In this document: piece after piece, positions 1 to 14,300 of the stretch
Layout: each line of letters begins with the position of its first letter
Position numbering within the stretch: the stretch's first letter is position 1
NCBI RefSeq assembly: GCF_002443255.2
Contig: NW_019211455.1
Span: forward strand, 58,652,764 to 58,716,763
Direction: 5' to 3'
DNA length: 64,000 nt
Origin: Varroa destructor
Taxonomy: Eukaryota > Arthropoda > Arachnida > Mesostigmata > Varroidae
Translations under genes and position numbers: made by a program
The notes under the pieces: generated by a model
The model's database searches: none
What the model saw: only the letters and a program-made list of their open reading frames with translations
What the model was told of the DNA's origin: nothing

Positions 1-2101
1 TATATACATTAACATTGTCTATGTCTCTGGAAGTCAGTTCCTTCCTTCATTTGAAGCGCAGTGCGCTTGCACTCATTGTCGTTTTGAGCAGTCACCCTTT
101 CAATAATCAGGCTATATTATATAATAGAAAACTTTTTTGTGGTATGTTATTTCCTCAATTATTTTTCAATTCATTATTTAACTCATCATAACTATTTGTA
201 ATCCAATATCTAACCGAAAAATTATTTTTCCTAAACGTCAACGCCGCTTTTATTTGCATGTGTGTTCATTTGTATTGACGCTCCCTCTGTGCAGAAATCT
301 GTGCAAATTCATACTGATCCATGTTAGTCAAAGGTGGAATGCTGACAATCACGAAAAGGCTGAAATTACCTATGTCCTACCAACAATCTATTGAGTGCAC
401 ACGAAATCCTTTTTCACTTACAGTTGCTCCAACAAAGGGTAAAGGCCATAGGGAGGGAAGCTGGGGTGTCGAGCTACACTGAACAGACAGGCAAACGTGA
501 GAGCATTGCGTGTTGTTCTAGGCCAAGCCGAATGTTTATACCCATTAGGTTTTCAAATAAAGTAACGTATTTAACCATTTTGACGTTGTATTTGCCTTAG
601 TGGAGTTAATACCACTAGTATTTGTCATGAGATATTTTTTCGGTCATTGTCCTTAATTCGATTCAGTATCTTTTGTCGTCTGGTGTGCAGACAGTCCCGC
701 TGTTGCACCTTAGGCCCTTATCGAAACGAATTTAGCTGTCAGCGTCCAGTGGTTCAGCTCAGTGTGGCAGCTAAGTCGACGATGGTTGAATCTGCTGTGA
801 CTATAGCAATAGTAATAATAATAATAATAATAACAACAACAGGAATATTTATGGCTTCCGTCAGGCAACCTTGCGAAAACCGGCACACACCCTCAGCAGC
901 AGCATCTGATTGCAAGACACTCTCTCTTCACCAGTTTTCGAACGGTGAAGCTGTTCGGAAGAATCGCGGCGTCACCATCGAGCTACAAATGGCCAGGGTG
1001 TTAGTTGGCCACCACAGTCCAGCCGTCACAAGCTTTGTACTGGAGAGGAAGACCAGCAGGACCGTTGATCGCGGCAGATGAAGAAAAAGGGGTAGCACCA
1101 ACAGGACCGCCAAATATGCGGTCGCAGCCGCCGGACACGGAATTCAACCGAGCAATGGGAGAGTGCTCGCTGAACATTACGGACCCCGGATGCACGGAAC
1201 CCCAAACGAAGTTCCGAATCTGTTGCTGACACTATTCGAAACTGCAGTGGTGCGATTTGCCGAGACTTGCACACTCTGTGAAGGTGCGATGTATACGTGT
1301 TCTGAAAACGTTGCTTAGGTTAACTAGATGGCGAGTAGAATCCTAAGCTAGAGCATATTTCTCGTCTTTTGCGCATCACCCATTTTCGGAGGGTTAACTT
1401 GGAGTTTGATACCCAATGATGGCATTGGGCGAGTGTATTGTAATGCCGTAACTCTCTGGCGAATCGAATCGCTATAGATGTCGAACCATTGGGTTAGAAG
1501 GTTCGTAGCTGCTCGTTGAGCAGTGTGTTGTATACAGCAGCAAAGGGGTGCGATGTTACGATTCGCAGCCACCCGTTGGAAAATGAATAAGTAACGCTAC
1601 GTTGTCATGAAGACGAGAAGAGGTTTTCTCTATTTTCGACCTTCCCTCTGGTATTGAAAAGAAAGCCGACGAGTCATCTGGGAAGCGAATCTGAAGTGAA
1701 AGCTGAGAAGATGAGTTGGTTGCTTAGCGTCTGGAGGATGATCTTCAAGATGAAAGTTCATTTATGAGTTACTCCGCTGCGGACTCGCTGGGTGGGCGCG
1801 TACACCATATAGCAACAGTAGAATCAGTTTTTAATGTAAATTACTCGAAGTGAGACGCAAAATATACATTGCGATTGTTGTCAGCGCTGCCAGCTGACGA
1901 GCCTCGCAAAATCTATACTAACTATATCCTATACGATTATGAAAAAAGTAAGGGTAGGCGCTTCATCCATTTGTTTAAACCTTGGACTACTTATTCAGCA
2001 CACTATTGCTGGGATTCTCAAAGTTGTTCATTTTCTATAGCGGCTTATTGAATTTAAAAGTCGCTCTTACGATAAAAGGAAAGGTTAAAAAGCTTTATAA
2101 A

Positions 2102-2133
<32 letters not shown>

Positions 2134-5100
2134 AAATTTATAATAAGAGGAAATGACGTCAAACGTCAATTGGGAATAAAACAATAAATACTTTTATAAG
2201 GTCAAACTATTATATGTGGACTCGAAATATTTTGATAAATTCCAGCTGGGGTATAGATTTTGGAACAATCAGAACAGAAACAATTGGTGTCAGAAAGGCT
2301 TGTATGCTCATTCCTACCATGTTTTCGTCTAATACGTTCTGTGATTTCTATAACCTAAACAATCTGAACTCTAAACATTCCCCAGCTTAAGCAGAGTGAT
2401 TCTCATTTAAAATAACATAATCTCTATATAATATATAACTATTCAGTGAGCACCGCTAAATTTCCGGGTTATAAAGCCCAATTGAAATCCCTATATATAT
2501 ATATAACGGTATTAATGAGTGCTAGTTTTGATAAATCGTTTGTGCAGCTTAACCGTTCGTAACGTAGATTGCGCCGGTAACATTCTTCACTCATTTCAGC
2601 GCACTTTAATATATCTTTATAAAAAATTTGCTACGATAATACTAATGGTACTATTATTTAGAGTTAGCCAGTACTTTTACGTAACATTCGCGGTGACAAA
2701 AAAGTTAGCAAATGGGAAGTCTTTCAACTAGTACCATCAGTACATAAAAGAACCCCCTGGCCTTGTAAATTCCTCTGAATAAAAACTATACACCACAAAA
2801 CCCAAATGGAGCCTTTTGACTGCCCGGCTGATTTTCTCGATAGCGTCTTTCTACAGGAACTAGTTTCTCTCTGGTACTATAGCGGATCATTGACAGCAAT
2901 ACTCGTATTGACTTGCAGATTGCGCCGTCAATGTCAATCCGTACTTGGACAACGTATGTCTTATGCAGCGTTAAGCTAAGATATGCATTCGTCTCGTCTG
3001 TAGCGACAAGACCTAGTTAAATAGGAGTTACTATTGCTTTAGAGCCCCACATCGGTCTTCTTAGGATCAAAGGCCTATATTTGCTGTTTCTCGACGGAGA
3101 AAAAGGTCTAGACCATGTGATAGACACTGCCAATCCCGAGCCCAACGCCGTCACATCATCATCGACCAGCTTTTGCTCAATGAAGGGTTGTGCTGAGTTT
3201 GAAGACCTGCTGCCTTCGAAGACTGCCTCTTCGCGAGGCGTCAAGTTATCCGATGCGCGTGTGACATTAAATCAAAATCAAGCAAATAAAGCCATAAGCA
3301 AATAGGTTCCGATGTACAACAACACAAAACACAATGCTATTCGTACACAATGATTGGCCGGTCAACGATAGCTCGCACGCATTGTCAGAGAACCAAGCAC
3401 CCGCAGTGTCTAGATCGGACAGCGTGACTGGCTACCTCAGCACGGCTAACGTGCTCATAGATCGTATAAATTTGACGAGCCAAGCTGATCAATCAAATTG
3501 CACAGATAAACACCTCTTGCAAAGTGATTGCTGCTGTCCTCCCTGTCGGGTCAAAAGACTTCTCAAAAAGTCTCGGATAAACATATACGTATACCTATGA
3601 AAAGAAAAGCCAACCTCCAACGATAACGGGGACGTTATTATGGCATGCACAGGCGCCCTGTAAGGACAATAATCATAGTACTAATAATCATTAAACTGTT
3701 GATTTCACTGCCTGTTGAGGTGAAGTTTTTCGACTTGTACTCGACACCCAAAGGTAATAATCGAAGGTCAATGTGTGTCGCGTATTACAAACGAGATAAT
3801 GAGCGCTATTTTAATGCGGGTAATATGCAAAACGCGGGTTTATTTTATCATTGTGTCATTTTCAACGTAATGTTTTATTTTGTATGCCAAAAGCTTCATG
3901 ATCCCTAAACATTAAGTTTTAATTTTTTGTCATTAATTCACGAGTTGCGCTTACTTGTTATTTAAATCTAGTTACGCGATTCTATTTCTCGTGTTTTATC
4001 AGTATATATTTACAGCTTTTACTTATTCACGCCAAAATAGTCCTAAAACGTCTCGTATTTACGGGTCAGTGGTTTACAGCGCGTGTCAAATTCCAGCCTT
4101 ATGATATGAAACTGCAGTAAAACCCTAAATCTCGTAATAAATTCTGGCTGGCTTAAACGTGCGTTGATCGAACTGTTAAAATGTTGATATCACTTTGAGC
4201 TTACCAAACGCCCGTAACTAATTAAAAGCCACATGTCGTGACAGAACGACAACGGCTTTTCAAAGTCACAAGATATCCGATTGTCCTAGAGGCTGTGCGA
4301 TAGTATTATGGCCTTCAGAACTAGTACTTCCCAAATGCCTGAGGTTCTTCCGACGCGCGGCCACTACAAAGACGCCTACATGACAACAGTTCACTGTTTT
4401 GTGCGGTGCTAGTACTCACAGTAGTCATACCGAGGTCGTTGTGAGCCTCGTAACGTCTACAACGGTATATCGCTGCACGACCTGACGACTAGCCTTGTGA
4501 ATGAGGCTCGAAAGTGGCCGTGCCGGACCGTCACAAACAACTGAGCGTAGTTAGGACTCACTCGAATTCGTCACGCATCGCCAAGAACCTTCTTGTCATC
4601 GAACGTTTGATTCAAAGGGTAGAAGTCTAATATATACTCATCAGCGACTCGTCAGATCTGATTCACGTCAGATGCTCTAAAGGTGTTCGCCCTTTGATTT
4701 TTTGAGAAAAGACGAAACACCCTGCGGTCAAGCAAGTACCACACCGAATTTTACAATGGTTTCGAATCCGATGAAAATTGAAGACAATCGCATATGACTG
4801 TATGTCCATAAGGGAACGCGTGGCAATCATAGATCCTCGCTTCGAAGCATATGAGCGAGTCTAACAAACTGTAGCCTTTCTAGCAGACACTAGAGTGTCA
4901 TCTATAAGCTGTTTTTTGATGTGGCTATTTAGAAATTTCGCCGGCGAAAACGGATAGTAATCTTCCAAGACCAAAAAAGCTCAAAAAGTAGAAGCAAAAA
5001 AGCTACGTGAATGGCTTCAACAGCATTACAGATAGCCATCATAGTTGCCTTAGCACCTAGCTTTACACTCTACATGTACATACATGCCTATGTACCTCTT

Positions 5101-7380
5101 TATATGTGCACAACATGCCCTCGGGTTAGGAAAATTGATTACACATAGCCTAGATACTGATAAGTTACTTTAGTGGTAAATCGCTTCTTGACAAAAAATT
5201 GAAGAGCTTTCCGAAATGCCCGAACGTTTGTCATAGAAGCCAGCTACCTTAGGTCCACTAATTTCTTGAATTAAAAAGATGTTATTATATACAGAAACAT
5301 GTATAACACACGTACGCCACGCCAGCATTCACGGCGATTCGCTCTAATGATTTCACCTTATTATTGGCAACTTAAATGGCACTATACTCCCGGCGAGAGA
5401 AATTATGTCAGATTTAACTCTTCAAGGGAAAAGAAGAAAGAATCAAAAGAACCTCGATATTCATAGAAAAAAAAACAAAATGCATGGACGAAATAACAGT
5501 GAAATACTGAGACAGAAACAAATAACGAGATTATTACATGTAAATAAAAGAGGAGCAAGGGCAGTTAAACAGCACGAAGGAGCAGTGGCCTGCCGTTGAA
5601 CACTGAGCATGACTTGATATTGTCCCCTTGCATTCGTACAATACAGTGTCCTCTGTTGCTGTATTTATACCTGGTCGGTGTCTGATAGTCACTTGCACAT
5701 GTACTGTTGGCCTCAATGATCCTCTAATCTGGGATCGATGCGGATCGAGCATGTCGTCAACTAAGTACTCACTCAGTCACTAAGTGACCCAATGAACCGT
5801 TTCCTATAGAGATGTTGCGCAAAAAACCATATGCGGTACTGCAATAACGTTGGTGCTGTTGTTCGTGGTAATAGCGATGCCGAGAGCGGCAACGCTGATG
5901 ATCGCATAAGTTCAAAGAGGAATTGGCGGTAGTATAAGTTTTGAGCGAAATCGGTCGTTGATGTAGTTCTTCCCATACGAGCGGAGCAAACTTCAAGCCG
6001 TCCGGTTGTAGCTCAGTGACCTTTAGAAAAAAACAGTGATCCAAGGGCGGCCGCCCACTCAATCATGTTAGATCACCAGGGCGCGCTCGAACGTTAACTA
6101 CAACCTCTATGTACTTAAGGAGTACCGCGGCAGCGAAAACTATCACTACAAACTATTCAAAGTAAACTCGGCGGACAATGTGCACCAGTGCTGCATTATT
6201 TGATAGCTCCAAATGCAACAACAGTATGGTCGATAAGTAATATGTATCGATCTTTAACGACGATTTTCGTGACGGCTAAATACTGAATTTATTCTCACTC
6301 TCCCAGTAGTACGTTGTTATGTGCTCTAAGTCCTCAATCTTACATGACACGCAGGCATTGACTTATGCAACCACAACGTCAGTGTAGCGGCACAAATCAG
6401 TTTTGTCAGTGCTTTCCGAAGATCCGGCAACAATCTGGCTATAACACTGTGTGTTGGTCTGTGGCTATTCATACAGGAAATATTTAACCATATTTAACGA
6501 GGACAAAACAGTTTTACTGTAAAATCTGGCTGCTAACCTCATAGCTTTAGGCTTATGTCTGCGGACGCTGAAGACTTTGGCTCCTTTGGCACAGAGCAAC
6601 TTGTCTTTAGTGCCTAAATAAAGCAATTATATTGTTAAAAATAAAAGAAATGAACAATAAACTACGAGATGCAGCGTTGCCAAAGCGATCAACACTAATA
6701 ACGAAATATTAAAGAATCACTTTAAAATCATGCCATATTGATCGATTTTTTTTATGAAGTAACATGAATGTTTATATATGAGTGCGCTTTAACTTTATTT
6801 ACGGGTATAGAAATGTTTAAATAAATATTTACAATGCACAAAACGATGACGTTTGATGACCTGGTGCTCATTGGCATATGTGCTGTCAAAGGAGTCGTTA
6901 ATATTTTCCTCAGTATGTCTCGTGCTGCGAATGTTTTGAAGAAGCTGATTCTATGTCTATTTTACATTTTTATAGAAGTTGAGTGAATATAAGTTTCAAT
7001 ATTATGAGTGTTTTGTTTCGTTACGGTAACTAGAAGGGTTGAAGTAATCTAAATAATACTAATAACATAATTACGTTATTTACAAATTTGCAGATACTAG
7101 AGCAGATTAATTTACATATGCCTAACTGCATCTTGAACTTTTTCTTGGTACAAGTCTCTGGCGTTACGCCTAGTTTTTTTTCAGAGGTACAAACGTCAAC
7201 TGAGCGCATAACTTTATCTAAGAAAATCGCATTTAAGTTTCCAATGTCATATACCTAATATGGCAGTATATTTTTTGTTTTCTTAACGATGTCTCTTAGA
7301 TTTCGCTTCTGAAGCCTTTGGACAGTTAATACACAGCCTATACTGCTGTATCGTGTTTGGCCATGTAGAGGAAATAAAAT
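1..7380. other. no supported gene
   Basis: Mostly AT-rich with GC-richer patches at about 640-1260 and 3000-3600, where several short frames are open in more than one strand. Near 4.97 kb the plus strand reads KKAQKVEAKKLREWLQQHYR between stops, possibly a relic of a mobile-element protein I cannot name. Nothing else supports coding. Confidence 0.5.
2102..2127. repeat. (AT)n microsatellite
   Basis: About 13 AT units followed by a short A run. Confidence 0.9.
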
Positions 7381-9060
7381 AATTAGCTTGCTAAACGTAA
7401 TATACGCGTTACCATATGTCATAATCTTTGTTGACCCAGTGGCAGTGCTCTGGGTCATTGTCGTGTCTGTGGTTAAGTCAACGGATGCGCATTTTTTGCA
7501 TCAGTTAGTTGCCGAAGCTGAGGTGAGCGACCCCTTCTTTTTTCACTTCATTGTCGTTTTTGGCTTTTGTCATCTTCGGTTTGTTCGACGTTCCGACAGT
7601 TTCCCCTGTTCATCCAATGTCTTCGTCTGATTTTTGGTGTCCATCATCTAGTTAGTGGGACACTTATTTTAGCCGGCAGCTTTTTTCTTATCTTTTTCGG
7701 AACAGCCTTCTTTTGTTGTTTCCTGCAATAAACATCTGTCCCCGTGTTAACGAAACGTTTTCTGACAGTTAAATAAACTTTATAGATAAACTTTACATTT
7801 TTGTGATCCATTTTCGTCATTTTTATCTTGTACTTCGCCATCACCACAAACATCATCAGTTCTCAATATCATAATTGTTATGCGATAATAGTCGCCGTTA
7901 TTAAAAGAAAGAAGTAATTCGTTGTTATAATAGACGTGTCCTGAAGTAGAATTTATTTAACACAATTTGAAATTAAGAGGTACGATACTACCCGGTTTTA
8001 CTATACTGCTGCACACTTCGACCTGAACGGTGTAGTCAAAACATTTACCACTTCTACTTCTAGCAGCGCTCCGCCATTAGCTTCGATACCCGTCTGTTTT
8101 GATGTGTGCATCGATACTTTTCTGTCAATGAATGTGTTGTCGGGTGGAGTCAACGCCCTCGGGCCTCTGGTCTGAACTAGAGGCAGCGCGGTACTACTCG
8201 TCGCAGTGGCAAGCTTTCCACGACGACTTGGACACGCAGCACAGAAGTGACGGAGATGACTTCTGACGGAGACGAAGTCTGCGCCGCTCAGATCCTGCAC
8301 GCAAAAGGTCGTCCCCCAGCAGTGCTTTACAATTGTAAGTGTTATTGAGTTAGCTACTATCGAGGCGGGTATTGTTACGTTAATCAAACTGACGTCATCG
8401 ATAAAGGCTCGAACAGGCACGAGTAGGGACACTACACAAATAGACCGATAAGTGTTGCATTACAAGCAGCCGTACTAGCTGAGTATGAGTACCTTAAGAG
8501 AAGCTTCAAAATTGCCAGTTTCTTTCAGTTTTCACAACAGCTTCGTTTATGACATTCTTGAGTAAGATTTTTCCGGATTCATTACTACAATGGGATGCTG
8601 TTCATTGTTGTTTTCGCTTTGGCAGCTAAGCACCAGGCAACTATTGACGATGACGCCGACAAAAAGTCCGTAGACTGCTTCGCTTTCTCGAGCGTCTGGA
8701 TTATTTCGTTTCATTGTCGCTACGATATTCTCGGTCGGTGCTTTCGTTTGGCGCTTTCCTTCGGTTCTGGTGTTCAACGAGGAGAAGGGGCCGCTGCACT
8801 CGAGGAAAGATGGCACTGCCTCAGCAGTTCGCCGCATTCATGAACGAATTGATACCATTCGGTCTTTAGTCGATGCGCAATAGTTTGGCGAGCCAGCGCC
8901 AGAAGACCATAAATGAAAGCCGACAACTTTCGTTTGGCGAGTCCGAGCTAAAGGTGCTTGGTGCCGTTTCAGCCATAGTATCATCTTGCCTTTATCTGCT
9001 GGTGTTCCTCATACTACCAGGTCTTTCTTTCTCTAACCGTCCGGTAGAAAAAAAATGAAG
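7381..9060. other. GC-richer patch with open frames on both strands
   Basis: A minus frame at 8001-8432 is open for 143 codons and a plus frame ends at a good donor (AATT|GTAAGTG) at 8334, reading DEVCAAQILHAKGRPP just before it. The two are incompatible and neither resembles a known family. The minus strand at 7644-7856 is lysine-rich. No gene can be called. Confidence 0.35.
8595..8843 (+). CDS. ORF of 82 codons with short hydrophobic start
   Basis: The frame begins MLFIVVFALAAKHQ and contains several cysteines. The minus strand (8837-8547, 96 codons) is open over the same interval with an ATG start and a hydrophobic segment near its middle. Neither matches a family I know. This is a GC-rich patch and both may be chance. 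Confidence 0.12.
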   Translation: MLFIVVFALAAKHQATIDDDADKKSVDCFAFSSVWIISFHCRYDILGRCFRLALSFGSGVQRGEGAAALEERWHCLSSSPHS

Positions 9061-9950
9061 AATTTCAGCGGAAGCACCAGGAGCACATTTGCTTGTCGTA
9101 AAGGAAAGACAACAGCGATGATGACGGAAATACAAAGCGATACAAGAATGATGTAGGCGCAAAAAACTCATGGAAATATATCGTAGGTTAAACCACAGGG
9201 AAGCTAATGAATGCATATTTTTCATACTTTAAGCAAACTTAATTAATCGTTAAAAGATCATTTGCTACATACTGATTCGAATTGGAAGAGAGCTGCTTAG
9301 TATGGTTGTAATAGTGAAAAAAAATTCTATACATAAAATCAACGATATCATTTTCAGGAGAATATACAATGCGTTCAAGCAGATAGCTTTTATTCCTGCG
9401 TTCAATTTCTCAAACGTAACCTACATGTCTGTATTATCTGTATTTACGTATGTATCTAAAGCATTGGGCAATGTTTATATATTCTCGCTGAAATGCCTCT
9501 TAGAGATTTCGTAAGATGGAAACGATTACTTGTCTAAATTAATTTTCGAGTTGAAGCCCTTGCTTTTTCTCGTTTACGTGTCGATTCTCTAGATGCTATC
9601 ACTTTTTAAATTTGGCTGTATTATGTGGTCTTCGTCGTCGGTGTGCAGATGTGTCATTGGCTACGGATCCAATATGTTTATAGCGTATCGCAGTTAACGT
9701 TCGCACTGAGTTATATTTATGACTGTTAGTTCCAATCAACTACAGCTGCATATAAACAGGAAACGCCAGGTTAACCTATATATAATGTTGGCATAGCTAC
9801 AAAAAATCAAAATCGCCATGTGTGTACGTACATGTGCCTTTGGTACATCACAACATCGATTTGAACGAGGTTTGTCTTCGTGCCTTATCACTATCTGTAT
9901 TTTGTTATTTTTACTATTATTACATAGCCCAGACATTTTTACAGCAGTTC
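9061..9950. other. no supported gene
   Basis: AT-rich sequence with short chance frames only. Confidence 0.5.
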
Positions 9951-10264
9951 TAGAACTGCTGCGGATGGCGCTTACTTCGCGGGTCCTGAATCCACGTCCT
10001 TTATCGCCACGGCGACGCACGTCCTCCTAGTCATCGTTGCATCAGTCACAGCAACAATCACTACAGAAGACGTAACGATCGTAGCACGCCGCCGCTTAGG
10101 GGGTGAACAACCTCTGCTTAGCGGCGGTACTGACCGTGGCAAAGGTGGAAAAGGCGCACCAACACGAGCAGCGTCTTCGTGTTCGTCGAGAAATGCTGAG
10201 AAAGGGATGAAGGGAAAATAGGGAGCAAAGCGACGGGCGAGGTATGTTAGTAGCGGTAACAAAG

Positions 10265-10300
10265 CAAAGTGAAGCGCACTGCGCTCTCACTTCACTGCGC
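10265..10300. repeat. nested inverted repeats in GC-rich patch
   Basis: AGTGAAG...CTTCACT arms enclose a smaller GCGC-ACT-GCGC hairpin. Short, and it may be chance. Confidence 0.4.
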
Positions 10301-11092
10301 CGCGGCCGCCACCGCCGCCGCTTGTGATTCTGCTGTTGCTGCTGAAGGCATTCCAACGGGTGACTGCTGTTGCGTCCACCACAGCGACAAGCGTCACGCC
10401 GCTTGGTGACTATCCGCTCGCCACTACATGAACCCGCTGCCAGCAGACAAACAGCTAGATAAATAGATAGCTCCCAGATAGACGGAGCGACAGATGCTTG
10501 CAGAGGCGGCGCCAGCGGCTGGAGCAAGCATACGACAGCAACAACGACCGGCCACCCGCCCAAATCGCGAGTCCCGATGGCAACGGCACCACTGCGACAG
10601 TTCGCTGCTTGGGGCCGCCGCTGCACCATCACCACTAGCACAGCCGTCGTAAGCGGCAGCAGTTGTAATGCAACTAACGTGTTGCTAACGCAGCGCGAGA
10701 GAACGACAGCCTCTTCCTACCTACAAGCACAGCGGCGACCGAGACAGTAGCAACTGTGTTGATTTCTCCTCGTCTACTAGTCTAGCTGCTGTTGGTAGAA
10801 ATGTAGTATTAGCAAAAAGAACATAGAAAGCCAGCAAAAAAGATGCACTGGACAAGGTTGCGGCTGAATTGAGTCTGCTTGAAGTCGCTGAGTCAAATGC
10901 AAAGATAAAAACGGGCAGGGAAGTTTTAGTAGAAGGAGGAGATGGTGATAGAACAAGTGAATGAGCGGCCAAGAGAATCAAGGGGTTCAGCAGTAATAAG
11001 GGAAATCTGGATTTAAAGGCCCCAGTCCGGTCATCGACACCGCGCATCGTTGACGTCCGTCGGCTGTCTCTCTTTCTATGCGTGTGTCTGCA

Positions 11093-11111
11093 TGTGTGTG
11101 TGTGTGTGTGT
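11093..11111. repeat. (TG)n microsatellite
   Basis: About nine TG units. Confidence 0.85.
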
Positions 11112-11300
11112 CGATGCGTGGTTGTTTCTGAAGTCGTACACTGAAGGCAAAAAGGAGAACGAAGGTGAACGGCAAAGCCGAAAACATGCATTGGCACATT
11201 CCCATTGCTGCTGATGTTGCTCGCGCTGCCGACGGCGCGATCTGCTAAACTAATGTTGGTGTTCGTAACGTTCAGGGAAGAAATTTTTAAAAGGCGCAAT

Positions 11301-14300
11301 ATACTCCGACCAAAACTATTAAAAGAAATCTTTTTCTAAGAATTTTAGATCTAAAAACGCTAGAACCTTCCAGCATGGAAATTATATCCACCTACGTTGT
11401 GTGGTAAATTTGAAAATGTATATTTTATGTGGCAAGCAATGAGATTAAGTAAGAGTCTACTAATGTGTCTTACATTAATATAGAAGAACTGACGTAATAA
11501 GTTGTGCCGAAAATAAGTATGTTTGGGCGTTTGACACCAGGCGATTAAATAGATCAGCCATCTCTCGTGGATAACTTGTTTTTTTTTTGTAAATCTGATA
11601 ATAATCTGGTAACGAAATGTATTAGGACATAGAAAGGTGGTTGTACGTAGGTATATACATCAAGTAATTAGTTTGCAATTTATTATGCTTTCATATATAC
11701 AAGAAACGTCATTTGCAGAGGTGCAGACGCAAATAGGAGCCTTTGGATGAAATTTCCGTCGTGCAGTCGAGACAAAACTGCATCTAAAGTTTACCCACCA
11801 TTTGTAAACCATGAAATTTTTAATTAAAGTGATCCCATTATTTTATTATTGAGGTTCACGCAGAGTCAAAACTGGTGTTCATTTGCAGCTCTATCGGTCA
11901 TCTCAATTGCTATCTGAATTTAAAGCAATAAAGGCATATTGCATGATACAAGTGCATCATATTGGTAAGAATAGATCTGTCAGGACGAGTTTGGTGATAT
12001 ATCTATAAGGATTCAGGTTAAGTAGATATTCCGTATAGAATACGATATACTTCTACAAACAGTGGATGGTTGCTCTTAGATACTGCATTAATACTGGCTC
12101 TTTGTTTGGAGAATAATATTTTGTGCTGGAAACATCCGTTACTCAAACGAACTTCACGAACGACGTTGTGTAAGGCGGCGTATGGCGAGCTTTCATCTGA
12201 GTTTTGCGAAAAACACATTGAGCCGTGTGAAATTTGTCTCAGCTCACATTGCCATATCGTGTTCGATAAAGAGACAATCGTATTGTAACGCTTGTCCGTT
12301 AAAACCTGGCTCATTTAACGCTGTGGAAAGCCATAAGCAAAACAGGTATAGTGACAAAAGAAAAGCGAGATCGCAGTTTCGCATTATTATAGTGCATGAG
12401 TGTGTGCCGTGTTTAGTCCGAGGCTCGGAGCGTTTCATTCTCATCCATCTTTAGCCGTTGCATCGATGTCTTCATCTTTTCATTGCTTCTGTACTTCGTA
12501 GGGCAGTGATCGTAGTTGCCGCTGCCTCTGTTAAGAGAACGAGTTTAAGGGGAGGCGACGAGTCTCATTAATTCTTTTTGTCAACCGTGGTCAACTGAAA
12601 ACTGTGGACAGATTTGATGGTGTCTACGCTTTTTCTTCCAAAATTCTTACGTAACGTAACGAATTTGCGTGACGTCAGAGAGGCTGCGCACGGAGCAGCT
12701 AAGTATCAACGCTCTCAAGCATTCAACCGCATCTGTATATATATATGTGTATTTTTGCATCCGGCTTCAGAAACAGCATAGAAAAACTAATGCTACTAAC
12801 AACAACAACAACCACTCGGTTGACCCAGAAACTCCTCCAAAAGAATGAGACGTAATACAAACAAATGACCATTTGGATTATATAGACGAAAAACGATACG
12901 CTCACACACACACAAGACTGAAACACAGAACAAAGGCAGACGATACAAACGTGATTCACAGGCTACGTGCGTGCATGGATACGTGAGTGCGAGGGAAAGA
13001 TGTGCTACCCAAGAAGAAACAATGTGCACTAAGTGGTTTGCACCGGTATGTCCATCGGTGGCCAGAGGGTCGTAATAGAATACGGTCCATCGACCAGCGA
13101 TAATGATGATGGTTGTATGCCAGGCATGCAATAACGTACCAAGTGCGCGGCCAATGGCAGTATGTGTATATCACTTCGTCGTCTACTATACATTGCGAAG
13201 CCATGTATATCAAGTGTACATAGAACTACAGAGTGACAACGATGCATAGAACTTCTATTGCTATTCCATGGAATGCAGTAGTTCTTCATTTTTCGTTTGT
13301 TTTTGTTGTTATTTCTATCGTAGTTGATGTTTGATGGAACGGCTACAGCACCCACGAGAAAGGGTTACGAAGACTTAGCAACGTGTAGTGATCAAGTGAT
13401 ACACAAAGGCGAGGCGAGTCGAAGACCTCAGTGGGTGGTGAAATGGTGTTATTGACGCTACCGCTGCTGGCGTCGCCGATGCCTGTAACGACAGCAGCAA
13501 CAAGTGCTGGCTACTCTGATCTCACTAATGTGATAATAGCGTAAAAAAGAACAAATCGCGTCTTTCAAGAATTACCCGATTGCGGGAACATGTCACAGAC
13601 CGGTACCATCTTACCAAGGTCTAGACGAAGCTGTTCATTGTACAATAGTGTACCCGGCCATAAGTGCGAACTGCTTGGCTTTGCGTCGTGCAGCATTCTC
13701 ACAAACGAACGTCGTAGGGCCAATTTTGTCTATGTGCAGGGTTATAGGAGTTTCCGTAATCACTTCAATTGATAGTTTTAATGGTGTATTTATCTAATGC
13801 ATCTTATATTTATATTATATTATCTACCTAATGAAGAATAATTTTTCGAAGATTCAATTAGGATATGTTATTATCATGGCCACGATCAAGCACGAACGAA
13901 CGAACGAAGCGTATAATGATGATGATGAGACGAGAAGCGTTACATGCTTATTTTTATCTGAGTGTATCTGCAAAGTGTAATCAGCACGAGACGTGCATAA
14001 ACATTGTCTTGATTACTGCAAAGCTAATATAAAGTTACTTTAGTAGTATGTTCCGGTGATAAATGTATGATTTCGGTGAGTAAGTTTTACAAGACGACAC
14101 ACCCTTGCCAAATACAATTTAATTGTTGTTGTTTATAGTAAGACTACAGTTTCCTTTTTCCAGTTCGCTAAACTTTTCAAAAAAAGCAGCACGGATCGTA
14201 TGTATACATACTTTATAGAAATACAATCATAGCTGTTCCAATGAAACAGCTCTAATGGCTTTATGCTTAAAACGACATACAGCAAAGAGAACAGCTGTGC

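Larger units (their letters stand above)
9951..11300. other. GC/CpG-rich island without recognisable gene
   Basis: Long minus frames (181 and 192 codons) are low-complexity translations of GC-rich DNA, with no domain. It could be a promoter or untranslated first exon. Confidence 0.35.

Noticed and set aside
10096..10641. 181-codon minus-strand ORF
   Set aside because: Low-complexity Arg/Cys/Ser-rich translation of GC-rich DNA without domains, with overlapping open frames around it.
10721..11299. 192-codon minus-strand ORF
   Set aside because: It crosses the TG microsatellite (a Thr-His run) and has no recognisable domain.
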